Positions 1 through 7,785 of a stretch of 64,000 nucleotides of DNA are shown in pieces. The stretch's first letter is position 1. Every line of letters starts with the position of its first letter. Under the pieces are notes generated by a model that was given only the letters and a program-made list of their open reading frames with translations, was not told the origin of the DNA and searched no databases. A program made the position numbers and the translations under genes. Source of the DNA: Xanthomonas chitinilytica (GTDB lineage: Bacteria; Pseudomonadota; Gammaproteobacteria; Xanthomonadales; Xanthomonadaceae); the NCBI RefSeq assembly GCF_026107455.2, contig NZ_JAPCHY010000012.1, forward strand, positions 62,001-126,000, written 5' to 3'.

Positions 1-2
1 TC

Positions 3-503
3 TGGCAGGTGGCGGACAACCAGCACGACGGGCGCCGCAGCCGCGACATGCTGGAGCTGATCGAGGCCGTGCGCGCGCTGCGCATGCAGGGGCGCGATAT
101 CCAGGTGTTCGGCTACGACGTGGAGCGCAGCGAGGACGGCAACCAGGCCCGCGACGATGCGATGGCCGCCTACCTGCGGCAGCGTTTCGCGCAGGTGCCG
201 CCGGCCGGGCACATGCTGGTGCTGACCGGCAACGTGCATGCGATGCGCCGCGTGCCGGCACGTGCGCCGGCGGACATGCAGAAGCAGCCGATGGCCTCGC
301 AGCTGACCGACCTCGAGCTTTACACGGTGAGGCTGGAAGCATTGCGCGGCAATGCATGGGTCTGCGCGGCGAACCGTTGCAGCGCCCGCCCGCTGCGGCG
401 CGAACCCAAGCCGCTGGCGCCGCGGGCCAGCAGCGCGGCCGACCGCCAGTACGACCTGTGGATCTGGCTGCCGCAACTGAGCGTCGGCACGCTGGCGGAC
501 TGA
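3..503 (+). CDS. C-terminal part of an unrecognised protein, possibly ChaN/TIKI-like (cut by window edge)
   Basis: The reading frame is open from the first bases, so the gene starts outside the window; the GTG at 9 is probably internal because the frame upstream continues as W-Q. About 166 residues are visible. The stretch DGRRSRDM, followed by RDDAMA and then LVLTGNVHA, resembles the pattern of haem-uptake/TIKI (ChaN-like) fold proteins, where short acidic and His motifs line an active site. That is a weak family guess, not a function. No signal or membrane segment is seen in the visible part. It ends 28 bp before the 3' end of the convergent transporter gene. Confidence 0.6.
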   Translation, partial: WQVADNQHDGRRSRDMLELIEAVRALRMQGRDIQVFGYDVERSEDGNQARDDAMAAYLRQRFAQVPPAGHMLVLTGNVHAMRRVPARAPADMQKQPMASQLTDLELYTVRLEALRGNAWVCAANRCSARPLRREPKPLAPRASSAADRQYDLWIWLPQLSVGTLAD

Positions 504-531
504 CCCGGGCGGTGGCCCGCGCGGGCGACTT

Positions 532-1530
532 TCAGCGGTCCAGCTGCGGGTCCTGCTCCTGCGCGGCCCGCCGCGCATAGCGTTGCGCCACCACGGCGCA
601 GACGATCAGCTGCAGCTGGTGGTAGATCATGATCGGCAGCACGATCGCGCCGAGGCTGCCGCTGGCGAACAGCACCTTGGCGATCGGCACCCCGGTGGCC
701 AGGCTCTTCTTCGAGCCGCAGAACACGATCGGGATCTCGTCGCGGCGGCTGAAGCCGAGCAGGCGGGCGATGAGGGCGATCAGCGGCATCGCGATGGCCA
801 GCAGGCTGGCGGCCACCAGCGCCACGCCCAGCAGCGACAGCAGCGGGGTGTTGCTCCACAGGCCTTCGCTGACCGCCTCGCCGAAGGCGGCGTAGACCAC
901 CAGCAGGATCGTGCCCTGGTCGGTGTAGCGCAGCAGCGCGCGCTGCCGCTCCACCCAGCCGGCGATCCACGGCCGCAGCAGGTGGCCGGCCACGAACGGC
1001 ACCAGCAGCTGCAGCATGATGCTGCCCACCGCCTGCAGCGGATGCGACATGCCGCCCTGGGTGCCGGCCATCAGGCCCATCAGCAGCGGCGTCAGGAACA
1101 CGCCGAGGATGCTCGACAGCGAGGCGCTGCACACCGCGGCGGGGACGTTGCCGCCGGCCATCGAGGTGAAGGCGATCGAGGACTGCACGGTCGAGGGCAG
1201 CGCGCACAGGAACAGCACGCCGATGTACAGCTCCGGGGTCAGCAGCCAGCCGTCCAGCGGCTTGAACAGCAGCCCCAGCAGCGGGAACAGCACGAAGGTG
1301 CAGGCCAGGATGGTCAGGTGCAGGCGCCAGTGCAGCAGGCCGGCCATGATCGATTCGCGCGGCAGCCGTGCGCCGTGCAGGAAGAACAGCGCGGCGATGG
1401 CGACGTTGCTGACATCGTCCAGCACCATGGCGGCGGCACCGCGCAGGGGCAGCAGCGAGGCCAGCAGCACGGTACCGAGCAGGGCCAGGGTGAAGTTGTC
1501 GGGCCGCAGCCGCAGTACGCGTTGGATCAT
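532..1530 (-). CDS. BASS-family (YfeH-like) sodium-dependent transporter
   Basis: A 332-residue, very hydrophobic protein with about ten predicted membrane spans, matching the bile acid:sodium symporter superfamily, YfeH subgroup. Family members are inner-membrane Na+-coupled carriers of organic anions; the substrate cannot be read from sequence. The family-typical polar patch FCGSKKSLATGVP near residue 270 is intact and is the best family marker. The ATG at 1530 begins a normal membrane-leading N terminus. The gene follows the phosphatase gene by 34 bp on the same strand, so the two may be co-transcribed after dnaG. Confidence 0.85.
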   Translation of the reverse strand: MIQRVLRLRPDNFTLALLGTVLLASLLPLRGAAAMVLDDVSNVAIAALFFLHGARLPRESIMAGLLHWRLHLTILACTFVLFPLLGLLFKPLDGWLLTPELYIGVLFLCALPSTVQSSIAFTSMAGGNVPAAVCSASLSSILGVFLTPLLMGLMAGTQGGMSHPLQAVGSIMLQLLVPFVAGHLLRPWIAGWVERQRALLRYTDQGTILLVVYAAFGEAVSEGLWSNTPLLSLLGVALVAASLLAIAMPLIALIARLLGFSRRDEIPIVFCGSKKSLATGVPIAKVLFASGSLGAIVLPIMIYHQLQLIVCAVVAQRYARRAAQEQDPQLDR

Positions 1531-1564
1531 CGGGTGTCGGCTCCCGGGAAAGGATGGGGGATCG

Positions 1565-2062
1565 TCAATGCCTGGCCTCCGGTTGCAACAGCTGGCGGGT
1601 GTCCGCCTCCAGCGAGGTCATGCCGGCGCGCCGGCCCAGTTCCAGCGCGGCTTCGACGCCGGTTTCCCCGGTGCGTGCGGCGATCACCGCCAGCAGCGCG
1701 CCGGCACGGTTGCCCGAGGCGCAATGCAGCAGCACCGGGCCGTCGTCCTGGGCGAGCAGGCGCTGCAGGGTGCGGGCATTGGCCTCGGTCACGCCGGCTG
1801 CTCCGGCGATCGGCAGGCGCACGTAGCGCAGGCCGAGCCGCTCGGCGGCGGCGGTCTCGTCGTAGCCGCGGTCCTCGCCGGGCTGGCGCAGGTCGATGAC
1901 GGTGGTGACGCCGGCCGCGGCCGCTTCGCGCAGCTGCGCGGCGCTGGGCTGGCCGCCGGTGTAGAGGCCCGGCCGTGGCTGCGCGAACGGCGCATCGCCG
2001 GCGGCCGCGGTGCCGGCCAGCGATGCCAGCAGCAGGAGCGGAGGAAGGTGGAAAGGATTCAT
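1565..2062 (-). CDS. Secreted DUF442-type protein tyrosine phosphatase-like enzyme
   Basis: A 165-residue protein with an N-terminal signal peptide (about residues 1-21) followed by a cysteine-phosphatase fold. The P-loop reads HCASGNRAG at residues 113-121, the HCxxGxxR signature with catalytic Cys115 and Arg119. A preceding VIDLRQPGED segment supplies the usual general-acid loop region. DUF442/BLH-like phosphatases act on phosphotyrosine or small phosphoesters in vitro; the physiological substrate is unknown. It lies 25 bp downstream of dnaG and 34 bp upstream of the transporter gene, so it probably belongs to the same leftward transcript. The periplasmic location is an inference from the signal peptide. 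Confidence 0.8.
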   Translation of the reverse strand: MNPFHLPPLLLLASLAGTAAAGDAPFAQPRPGLYTGGQPSAAQLREAAAAGVTTVIDLRQPGEDRGYDETAAAERLGLRYVRLPIAGAAGVTEANARTLQRLLAQDDGPVLLHCASGNRAGALLAVIAARTGETGVEAALELGRRAGMTSLEADTRQLLQPEARH

Positions 2063-2087
2063 CGGCGGTACTCCCGGTGGCGCACGT

Positions 2088-3818
2088 TCAGCGCAGGCTG
2101 GCGCGGGCCTTGAGCAGCTCGCGCAGTTCGTACTTGTCGGTATCGTCCAGGCCCTGCTGGCGCTGCTTGGCCTGCAGCTCGTCCAGGCGTTGCTGCAGCA
2201 GCTGCTTCTCCAGCTGGGCCACGGCGTCGTGCAGTTCCTGCGCCCATACCTTCTCGTCGCCGGGCAGGGCCATGGCCGCCAGCCGGTGCAGCGAGGCCTG
2301 TTCCTCGCGCCCGGTGAAATGCTCCAGCAGCGCGCCGGTGCTGATGTCCGGCCGCTGCCGCACCAGCTCCAGCAGTTCGATCAGCAGCTCGATGCCCGGC
2401 AGCCGCAGCCCGGAGAAGCCGTGGTGGTCTTCCAGCGTGAGCGCCAGCGACGGCCGCTGCAGCAGCACCGCGATGGCCGCGCGCACCAGGCTGCGCTTCT
2501 GCGCCGGCGCCACCTGCCGGGCGCTGGCCCGTGGCATCGCCGGGGCGGTGGGCGCGGCCGCGCCCACCCCGGTCAGCCGCGCCAGCTCCTGTTTCATCAG
2601 GTCGCCGAAGGCGCCGTCGGGAATCTGCGCCAGCATCGGCCGGGCGCGTTCGGCCAGCCGCGCCTTGCCGTCGAGCGTGGCCAGGTTGATCTCGCGGGTG
2701 AGCTCGTCGAAGAAGAACTGCGACAGCGGCGTGGCCTGCTTCAGGCGGGCGTCGAACGCGGCGGCGCCTTCCTTGCGCACGATGGTGTCCGGGTCCTCGC
2801 CGTCGGGCAGGAACAGGAAGAACGCCTGGCGGCCGTCCTTCATCCGCGGCAGCACCGATTCCAGCGCCTTCCAGCCGGCGCGGCGGCCGGCGGCGTCGCC
2901 GTCGAAGCAGAAGAACACGTCCGGCGCGTTGCGGAACAGCAGCTCGGCGTGGTCCGGGGTGGTCGCCGTGCCCAGCGTCGCCACCGCCTGGGTGACGCCG
3001 AACTGGAACAGGCTGACCACGTCCATGTAGCCCTCGACCACGATCAGCCGCTCGATCTTCTGGTTGGCCTGGCGCACCTGCCACAGGCCGTACAGCTCGC
3101 GGCCCTTGTGGAACAGCGCGGTTTCCGGCGAGTTGAGGTACTTGGGGCCGTCGTCCTTGTCGAGCACGCGGCCGCCGAAGGCGATCACCCGGCCGCGGCG
3201 GTCGAAGATCGGGAACATCACCCGGTCGCGGAACTTGTCGTAGACGTGGCCGCGGTCGTTCTTGGAGAACAGCCCGGCGCGGTCGAGCAGCTTCATCCGC
3301 CGCTCGTCCTTGCCCAGCGCGTCCTTCAGCGCGCTGTAGCCGTCGGGCGCGTAGCCGATGGCGAAGCGCGCGCGGTTCTCCGCGTCGACGCCGCGCTGGT
3401 CCAGGTAGGCGCGGGCCTTGTCGCTGCCCTCCAGCTGCTTGCCGAAGAAGCGGCTGGCCGCGTCCAGCGCCGCGTACAGGTCGCGGCTGTCGTCCTGCTG
3501 CTGGGCGCTGCGCGGATTGTTGTCGCGCGGCACTTCCATGCCGGCGCGCTTGGCCAGCTCGTCGACCGCATCCAGGAATTCCAGGCGGTCGTAGTTCATC
3601 AGGAAACTGATCGCGGTGCCGTGCGCGCCGCAGCCGAAGCAGTGGTAGAACTGCTTGGTCGGCGACACCGTGAACGAGGCAGAGCGCTCGTCGTGGAACG
3701 GGCAACGCGCCGCGTACTCCTTGCCCTGGCGCTTCAGCGGCACGCGGGTGCCGATCACCTCGACGATGTCGGTGCGGGCCAGCAGGTCATCAATGAAGGC
3801 ATCCGGGATCCTGGCCAT
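2088..3818 (-). CDS. dnaG: DNA primase
   Basis: A 576-residue DnaG primase that makes RNA primers at the replication fork. The N-terminal zinc-binding domain has Cys39, His42, Cys60 and Cys63 (CPFH..CFGC). The TOPRIM catalytic core shows VEGYMD at 261-266 and FDGDAAG at 305-311, the acidic metal-binding residues. The C-terminal DnaB-interaction region (about 430-576) is coiled-coil-rich. The start is the ATG giving MARIPDAFIDD, the standard family N terminus; the ribosome-binding site is weak. It ends the leftward rpsU-yqeY-yihY-dnaG series. A second, diverged copy of its first eleven codons lies just upstream (see 3820-3957). rpoD, often downstream of dnaG, is not next. Confidence 0.97.
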   Translation of the reverse strand: MARIPDAFIDDLLARTDIVEVIGTRVPLKRQGKEYAARCPFHDERSASFTVSPTKQFYHCFGCGAHGTAISFLMNYDRLEFLDAVDELAKRAGMEVPRDNNPRSAQQQDDSRDLYAALDAASRFFGKQLEGSDKARAYLDQRGVDAENRARFAIGYAPDGYSALKDALGKDERRMKLLDRAGLFSKNDRGHVYDKFRDRVMFPIFDRRGRVIAFGGRVLDKDDGPKYLNSPETALFHKGRELYGLWQVRQANQKIERLIVVEGYMDVVSLFQFGVTQAVATLGTATTPDHAELLFRNAPDVFFCFDGDAAGRRAGWKALESVLPRMKDGRQAFFLFLPDGEDPDTIVRKEGAAAFDARLKQATPLSQFFFDELTREINLATLDGKARLAERARPMLAQIPDGAFGDLMKQELARLTGVGAAAPTAPAMPRASARQVAPAQKRSLVRAAIAVLLQRPSLALTLEDHHGFSGLRLPGIELLIELLELVRQRPDISTGALLEHFTGREEQASLHRLAAMALPGDEKVWAQELHDAVAQLEKQLLQQRLDELQAKQRQQGLDDTDKYELRELLKARASLR

Positions 3819-3819
3819 C

Positions 3820-3957
3820 TCAGTTTTCTGTCCGCTGTTGATGCCAGGAGATGCGGGTCGCCCCTTGCATGCGGCGCGCGGCGGCGCGGCAAGCATCGCC
3901 ACAGCTCCGTGGGGCTGCGGCGCGATCGTCGATGAAGGCGTCGGGAAGTCGTGCCAT
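3820..3957 (-). CDS. 45-codon upstream ORF starting with a DnaG-like N-terminal peptide
   Basis: This short frame starts ATG and encodes MARLPDAFIDD, matching the first eleven residues of DnaG (MARIPDAFIDD) except one conservative I-to-L change. It then diverges into an Arg/Ala-rich tail ending QQRTEN, and its TGA ends one base before the dnaG ATG. In the shared segment most codons differ at synonymous positions, so it is not a recent exact duplication. Two readings fit: a fossil 5' end of an older dnaG left behind when the gene was replaced, or a translated leader coupled to dnaG by its abutting stop. No good Shine-Dalgarno is visible upstream. Expression is unproven. Confidence 0.35.
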   Translation of the reverse strand: MARLPDAFIDDRAAAPRSCGDACRAAARRMQGATRISWHQQRTEN

Positions 3958-4015
3958 TGCAATAGGATGCCACGCCGCCGGCAGCTGGCCGCGGCGACAG
4001 GGTCGGAAGGGGCGG

Positions 4016-4909
4016 TTACGGCGCCGGCGTGTCGTCGCCGGCGGATGTGTCCAGTGTACGCCGGGCATGCTGGCGCTCGTCGATCACCGCGGTGATCAGC
4101 GCGCCTACGAAGAACACCACGGTGCCGTAGTAGATCCACACCAGCAGGACCACCAGCGTACCCATCGAGCCGTAGGCGCTGCCGGGAGCGGCCGAGGCGA
4201 TGTAGACGCCGATGGCGTAGCGTCCCAGCGCGAACAGCACGGCGGTGATGGTGCCGCCGACGAACGCCTGCCGCCAGTCCACCCGGCGGTCGGGCAGGTA
4301 GTGGTAGAGGAAGGCGAAGGCCAGCGCGTACAGCACCAGCGTGGTGGCGTAGCCGAGCGCCGGCAGCAGCGAGGGCAGCTGCGCGAACGCGACCTGCAGC
4401 ACGGTGGTCGCGGTCATCGACAGGATCAGCAGGAAGCCCAGCGCCAGGATCACGCCGAAGGAGAACACGCGCTTCTTCAGCCAGGCGGCGATGCCCTCCA
4501 GCCGCTGCGCGTCGGTGCGGAAGATCAGGTTCAGCGCGTTCTGCAGCTGCGCGAACACCGCGGTGGCGCCGGCGAACAGCAGCAGCGTGCTCCACAGGCC
4601 GGCCAGCGAGCCGATCCCGGGCTGCGCGGTGGCGTTGCGGATCACGGTATCGGCCACGGCGGCGGCGCTGTCGCCGGCCATCTGCCCGATCTGCCCGACC
4701 AGCGCCTGCTGCGCCGGCGGGTACAGCGAGGCGGTCAGCCACAGCAGCAGCACCAGCAGCGGCGCCATCGACAGCAGCGCGTAGAACGAGAGCGACGCGG
4801 CCTGGGTCAGCACGTCGATCTCGACGAAGCGGCGCGCCAGCGCCGCCGGCAGGCTGCGTTGCAGCCGCTCCAACCGCTGTTTCAGGGTGTCTGGGAGGGA
4901 AGGGGGCAT
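4016..4909 (-). CDS. YihY/BrkB (RNase BN-like) inner membrane protein
   Basis: A 297-residue integral membrane protein of the YihY/BrkB family (once misnamed ribonuclease BN). About six membrane spans are seen, with the family-typical LTQAASLSFYALLSMAPLL segment near residue 35 and the conserved NLIFRT loop. Function in the family is unknown; roles in envelope homeostasis or export are suggested. The ATG at 4909 gives MPPSLPDTLKQR, a normal family N terminus; the frame is open further upstream into the repeat region but without family similarity. It sits between yqeY and dnaG on the same strand, interrupting the classical rpsU-dnaG order. Confidence 0.88.
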   Translation of the reverse strand: MPPSLPDTLKQRLERLQRSLPAALARRFVEIDVLTQAASLSFYALLSMAPLLVLLLWLTASLYPPAQQALVGQIGQMAGDSAAAVADTVIRNATAQPGIGSLAGLWSTLLLFAGATAVFAQLQNALNLIFRTDAQRLEGIAAWLKKRVFSFGVILALGFLLILSMTATTVLQVAFAQLPSLLPALGYATTLVLYALAFAFLYHYLPDRRVDWRQAFVGGTITAVLFALGRYAIGVYIASAAPGSAYGSMGTLVVLLVWIYYGTVVFFVGALITAVIDERQHARRTLDTSAGDDTPAP

Positions 4910-5029
4910 GCACGGGAGGGTAAGCGCGCACCCGTGGCGGCACAGCCTGCGACGCGGGTGCGCGGTGGCGTTGCCGGCCGCGAAGGATGTAACCGACGCG
5001 GCGGCAAAGAAGGGTGAAGCCGGCCGTAG

Positions 5030-5172
5030 GTGCGGGGCTTGCCCCGCACGAGGCTTTACCGAGAGAGCCCCTGTGCCGGGCAAGCCCGGCACTACGTGTC
5101 ACGGAGCCATTCGAGCGGGCGCCGATGATAGGTGCGGGGCTTGTCCCGCACGGGCTTCACCGGGAAAGCCCG
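5030..5172. repeat. Cluster of three short perfect or near-perfect hairpins (REP-like) between yqeY and yihY
   Basis: Three palindromic units lie in a row: 5030-5049 (9-bp arms GTGCGGGGC, loop TT, perfect), 5073-5092 (9-bp arms GTGCCGGGC, loop AA, perfect) and 5132-5151 (copy of the first with one mismatch). The first and third are each followed by a similar GGCTTYACCG stretch. Xanthomonadaceae genomes carry families of such mobile palindromes in intergenic DNA. On the leftward transcript they would fold between yqeY and yihY and could trim or attenuate it. Confidence 0.7.
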
Positions 5173-5184
5173 TGTGGCAGCGGC

Positions 5185-5631
5185 TCAGCCGGCCAGCTGC
5201 TGCTTGACCAGCTTCGACACCAGGCCCATGTCGGCCTGGCCGGCCAACCGGGGCTTGAGCACGCCCATCAGCTTGCCCATGTCCGCGGCGCTGGCGGCGC
5301 CGGTTTCGGCGATGGCCGCCTGGATCGCCGCCAGGACCTCGGCCTCGCCCATCTTGGCCGGCAGGTAGCGCTCGATCACCACGATCTCCTCGCGCTCGAT
5401 CGCGGCCAGGTCCTCGCGCTGGGCGGCCTCGTACTGGCTGACCGAGTCCTTGCGCTGCTTGACCATCTTGTCGAGCACGGCGATGACGGCGGCGTCGTCC
5501 AGCTCGATGCGCTCGTCCACTTCCTTCTGCTTGATGGCGGCGTTGATCAGGCGGATCACGCCGAGGCTGTGCTTGTCGCCGGCCTTCATCGCGGTCTTCA
5601 TGTCGTTGGTGAGCTGCAGTTTCAGGCTCAT
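5185..5631 (-). CDS. YqeY/GatB-like tRNA amidotransferase-associated protein
   Basis: A 148-residue YqeY-family protein. It resembles the tail domain of GatB (the tRNA-binding helical domain of Asp/Glu-tRNA amidotransferase) but is free-standing. Markers are the KDSVSQYEAAQREDL segment near residue 63, IERYLPAKM near 87, and the C-terminal GLVSKLVKQQL helix. The biological role is not settled; the gene commonly neighbours rpsU and dnaG. The ATG at 5629-5631 gives MSLKLQLTNDMK, the family-standard start. It is 163 bp downstream of rpsU with a terminator hairpin between, so it may be transcribed partly from read-through. Confidence 0.93.
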   Translation of the reverse strand: MSLKLQLTNDMKTAMKAGDKHSLGVIRLINAAIKQKEVDERIELDDAAVIAVLDKMVKQRKDSVSQYEAAQREDLAAIEREEIVVIERYLPAKMGEAEVLAAIQAAIAETGAASAADMGKLMGVLKPRLAGQADMGLVSKLVKQQLAG

Positions 5632-5701
5632 GGGAGCACCTCGGTCGATAATCTGGGTGGGACGGGCAGGGCGGGGCCCGCCCTGCGGAACGCAGGAACG
5701 C

Positions 5702-5733
5702 AAAAAGCCGGCCACGCTCGCGCGTGCCGGCTT
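5702..5733 (-). terminator. Rho-independent terminator after rpsU
   Basis: Read on the minus strand this is a long GC-rich hairpin (AAGCCGGCACGC paired with GCGTGGCCGGCTT) followed by a run of five T. It lies about 60 bp beyond the rpsU stop and before yqeY, so it should end or attenuate most rpsU transcripts and lower dnaG expression relative to rpsU, as in other rpsU-dnaG operons. Confidence 0.8.
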
Positions 5734-5794
5734 CTACCCCATCGCGGAAGGCGTCGCGCCAGGCGCAGGCCTTCCGTTCAGGAGCCGCGTCCGA

Positions 5795-6010
5795 TCAGTA
5801 CAGGCGCTGACGCTTGGTGACGTCGCGCGACGTACGGCGCAGCTGACGCTTGACCGCAGCGGCGGCCTTGCGCTTGCGCTCCTGGGTCGGCTTTTCGTAG
5901 AACTCGCGCTTGCGGGTTTCGGCCAGCACGCCGGCCTTTTCGCAGGTGCGCTTGAAGCGACGGAGCGCAAACTCGAAGGGCTCGTTCTCGCGGACTTTAA
6001 CGCTGGGCAT
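5795..6010 (-). CDS. rpsU: 30S ribosomal protein bS21
   Basis: A 71-residue, strongly basic protein, the normal length for bS21, a component of the small ribosomal subunit near the mRNA exit/anti-Shine-Dalgarno region. It begins [21 protein letters not shown], shared by gammaproteobacterial S21, and ends in an Arg/Lys-rich tail ([14 protein letters not shown]). The start ATG is preceded by GGAG nine bases upstream; an in-frame upstream ATG would add five non-family residues and is rejected. It is the first gene of the leftward rpsU-yqeY-yihY-dnaG series and is driven by the promoter at 6058-6085. Confidence 0.98.
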   Translation of the reverse strand: MPSVKVRENEPFEFALRRFKRTCEKAGVLAETRKREFYEKPTQERKRKAAAAVKRQLRRTSRDVTKRQRLY

Positions 6011-6057
6011 GGAATCTCCGGACACAAGTAGACCGGGTCACGCCCGGTGAGCCGCGC

Positions 6058-6085
6058 ATTATAGCGGCTTGTTCGGCGGCTGCAA
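6058..6085 (-). promoter_or_regulatory. Sigma70 promoter of rpsU
   Basis: On the minus strand TTGCAG (6085-6080) and TATAAT (6063-6058) are separated by 16 bp; the -10 box is a perfect consensus. It lies about 48 bp before the rpsU start. A small hairpin (ACCGGG...CCCGGT, about 6031-6048) lies in the resulting leader, between the transcription start and the GGAG ribosome-binding site. Confidence 0.85.
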
Positions 6086-6131
6086 GCACCCCGGGGTTGC
6101 GCCGCCGGCTTTCGGGCCCACAATGGACGCC

Positions 6132-7157
6132 ATGAAAGTCCTGGGCATCGAATCCTCGTGCGACGAGACCGGCGTGGCGGTGTACGACACCGCGCTGTCC
6201 GGGGCCGCCGCGCTGCGCGCGCATGCGGTCTACAGCCAGATCGCGCTGCATGCTGAATACGGCGGGGTGGTGCCCGAACTGGCCAGCCGCGACCACGTGC
6301 GCAAGACCCTGCCGCTGATCCGCCAGACCCTGGCCGAGGCCGGGCTGGAGGTGTCCGACATCGACGGGGTGGCCTATACCGCCGGCCCCGGCCTGGTCGG
6401 GGCGCTGCTGGTCGGCGCCGGGGTGGCGCGCGCGCTGGCCTGGGCGCTGGAGGTGCCGGCCATCGGCGTGCACCACATGGAAGGCCACCTGCTGGCGCCG
6501 CTGATGGAGGACGACCCGCCGGCGCCGCCGTTCGTGGCGCTGCTGGTGTCCGGCGGGCATACCCAGCTGGTGGCGGTGGAGGCGATCGGCAGCTACCGGC
6601 TGCTGGGCGAGACGCTGGACGACGCCGCCGGCGAGGCCTTCGACAAGACCGCCAAGATGATGGGGCTGCCGTATCCCGGCGGCCCGCAGCTGGCGGCGCT
6701 GGCCGAGGCGGGAACCCCGGGCCGGTACCGGTTCGCGCGGCCGATGACCGACCGCCCGGGGCTGGACTTCAGCTTCTCCGGGCTCAAGACCCAGGTGCTG
6801 CTGGCCTGGCGCGACAGCGACCAGTCCGAGGCCACGCGCGCCGACATCGCCCGCGGTTTCGAGGACGCGGTGGTGGATACGCTGGCGATCAAGTGCGAGC
6901 GCGCGCTGGAGGCGGCCGGCTGCGACGTGCTGGTGGTGGCCGGCGGCGTCGGCGCCAACAAGCGCCTGCGGGCCAGGCTGGAGGAGGCGGCGCGGCGTCG
7001 TGGCGGCCGCGTCTGTTTCCCGCGCCCGGCGCTGTGCACCGACAATGGCGCGATGATCGCCTTCGCCGGCGCGCTGCGGCTGCAGGCCGGCCAGCACAGC
7101 CCGGCCGAGGTGAAGGTCGTCCCGCGCTGGGACATGGCGACGCTGCCGGCGGTCTGA
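6132..7157 (+). CDS. tsaD: tRNA N6-adenosine threonylcarbamoyltransferase
   Basis: A 341-residue TsaD (Kae1/Gcp family), the enzyme that transfers threonylcarbamoyl to A37 of ANN-decoding tRNAs together with TsaB, TsaE and TsaC. The ASKHA-fold markers are present: GIESSCDET at 5-13, the metal-binding HMEGH at 115-119, and VSGGHTQL near 139. The ATG at 6132 gives the family-standard [12 protein letters not shown]; an in-frame ATG three codons upstream is also possible. It is divergent from rpsU across 121 bp, a widely conserved arrangement. Nothing is missing. Confidence 0.97.
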   Translation: MKVLGIESSCDETGVAVYDTALSGAAALRAHAVYSQIALHAEYGGVVPELASRDHVRKTLPLIRQTLAEAGLEVSDIDGVAYTAGPGLVGALLVGAGVARALAWALEVPAIGVHHMEGHLLAPLMEDDPPAPPFVALLVSGGHTQLVAVEAIGSYRLLGETLDDAAGEAFDKTAKMMGLPYPGGPQLAALAEAGTPGRYRFARPMTDRPGLDFSFSGLKTQVLLAWRDSDQSEATRADIARGFEDAVVDTLAIKCERALEAAGCDVLVVAGGVGANKRLRARLEEAARRRGGRVCFPRPALCTDNGAMIAFAGALRLQAGQHSPAEVKVVPRWDMATLPAV

Positions 7158-7405
7158 GAGCCGCCGTCCACGATCTTTCCCGCGGGCCGGCAGGGGCGAA
7201 GCAGTGCGGGAACCGTTCGTCTCGACGGTTCGCGATGCAGCCGTCCGCGGAACGGCGAGGCCGCCGCGAGCGCGCAGTACCGCTGCAGCGCGCGCGTCGC
7301 AGCAGGCCTGCGCAACGGCACGCCGCCGCCGTGCGGTCGCGGTCGGGTCAGGCAGCGTCGGGACATGGCGGCTACCATGTCCGCCTCTTTGCTGTGGCAG
7401 ACGCA

Positions 7406-7777
7406 ATGGACAAGGTTTTCATCGAGGGGCTGGAGATCGACGCCCTGATCGGCATCTACGACTGGGAGCGGCGCATCCGCCAGACCCTGCGTTTCGACCT
7501 GGAAATGGGCTTCGACAACCGCAGGCCGGCGGCCAGCGACGACATCGCCGACACCCTCAACTACAAGGCGGTGAGCAAGCGCCTGGAGCAGTACGTGCGC
7601 GAATCCGGCTTCGGCCTGGTGGAGACGCTGGCCGAGCGCTGCGCCGAAATCGTGCTCGATGAATTCGGCGTGCAGTGGTTGCGCTTGAAGCTGAGCAAGC
7701 CCGGCGCGGTGCGCGGCGCCGCGGCGGTGGGAGTGGTCATCGAACGGTCGCGCGTGGCGGCCGCGACGCAGGAGTGA
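7406..7777 (+). CDS. folB: Dihydroneopterin aldolase
   Basis: A 123-residue FolB, which cleaves 7,8-dihydroneopterin to 6-hydroxymethyl-dihydropterin and glycolaldehyde in folate synthesis. Family signatures are MDKVFIEGLEIDALIGIYDWER at the start (substrate-contacting Tyr and the Glu of the WER segment), NYKAVSKRL near residue 52, and the catalytic-lysine region LKLSKPGAV near 94. Length is normal. It is followed after 8 bp by the MscS-type channel gene, so the pair is likely co-transcribed; the functional link between the two is not obvious. Confidence 0.95.
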   Translation: MDKVFIEGLEIDALIGIYDWERRIRQTLRFDLEMGFDNRRPAASDDIADTLNYKAVSKRLEQYVRESGFGLVETLAERCAEIVLDEFGVQWLRLKLSKPGAVRGAAAVGVVIERSRVAAATQE

Positions 7778-7785
7778 GCAACGCG

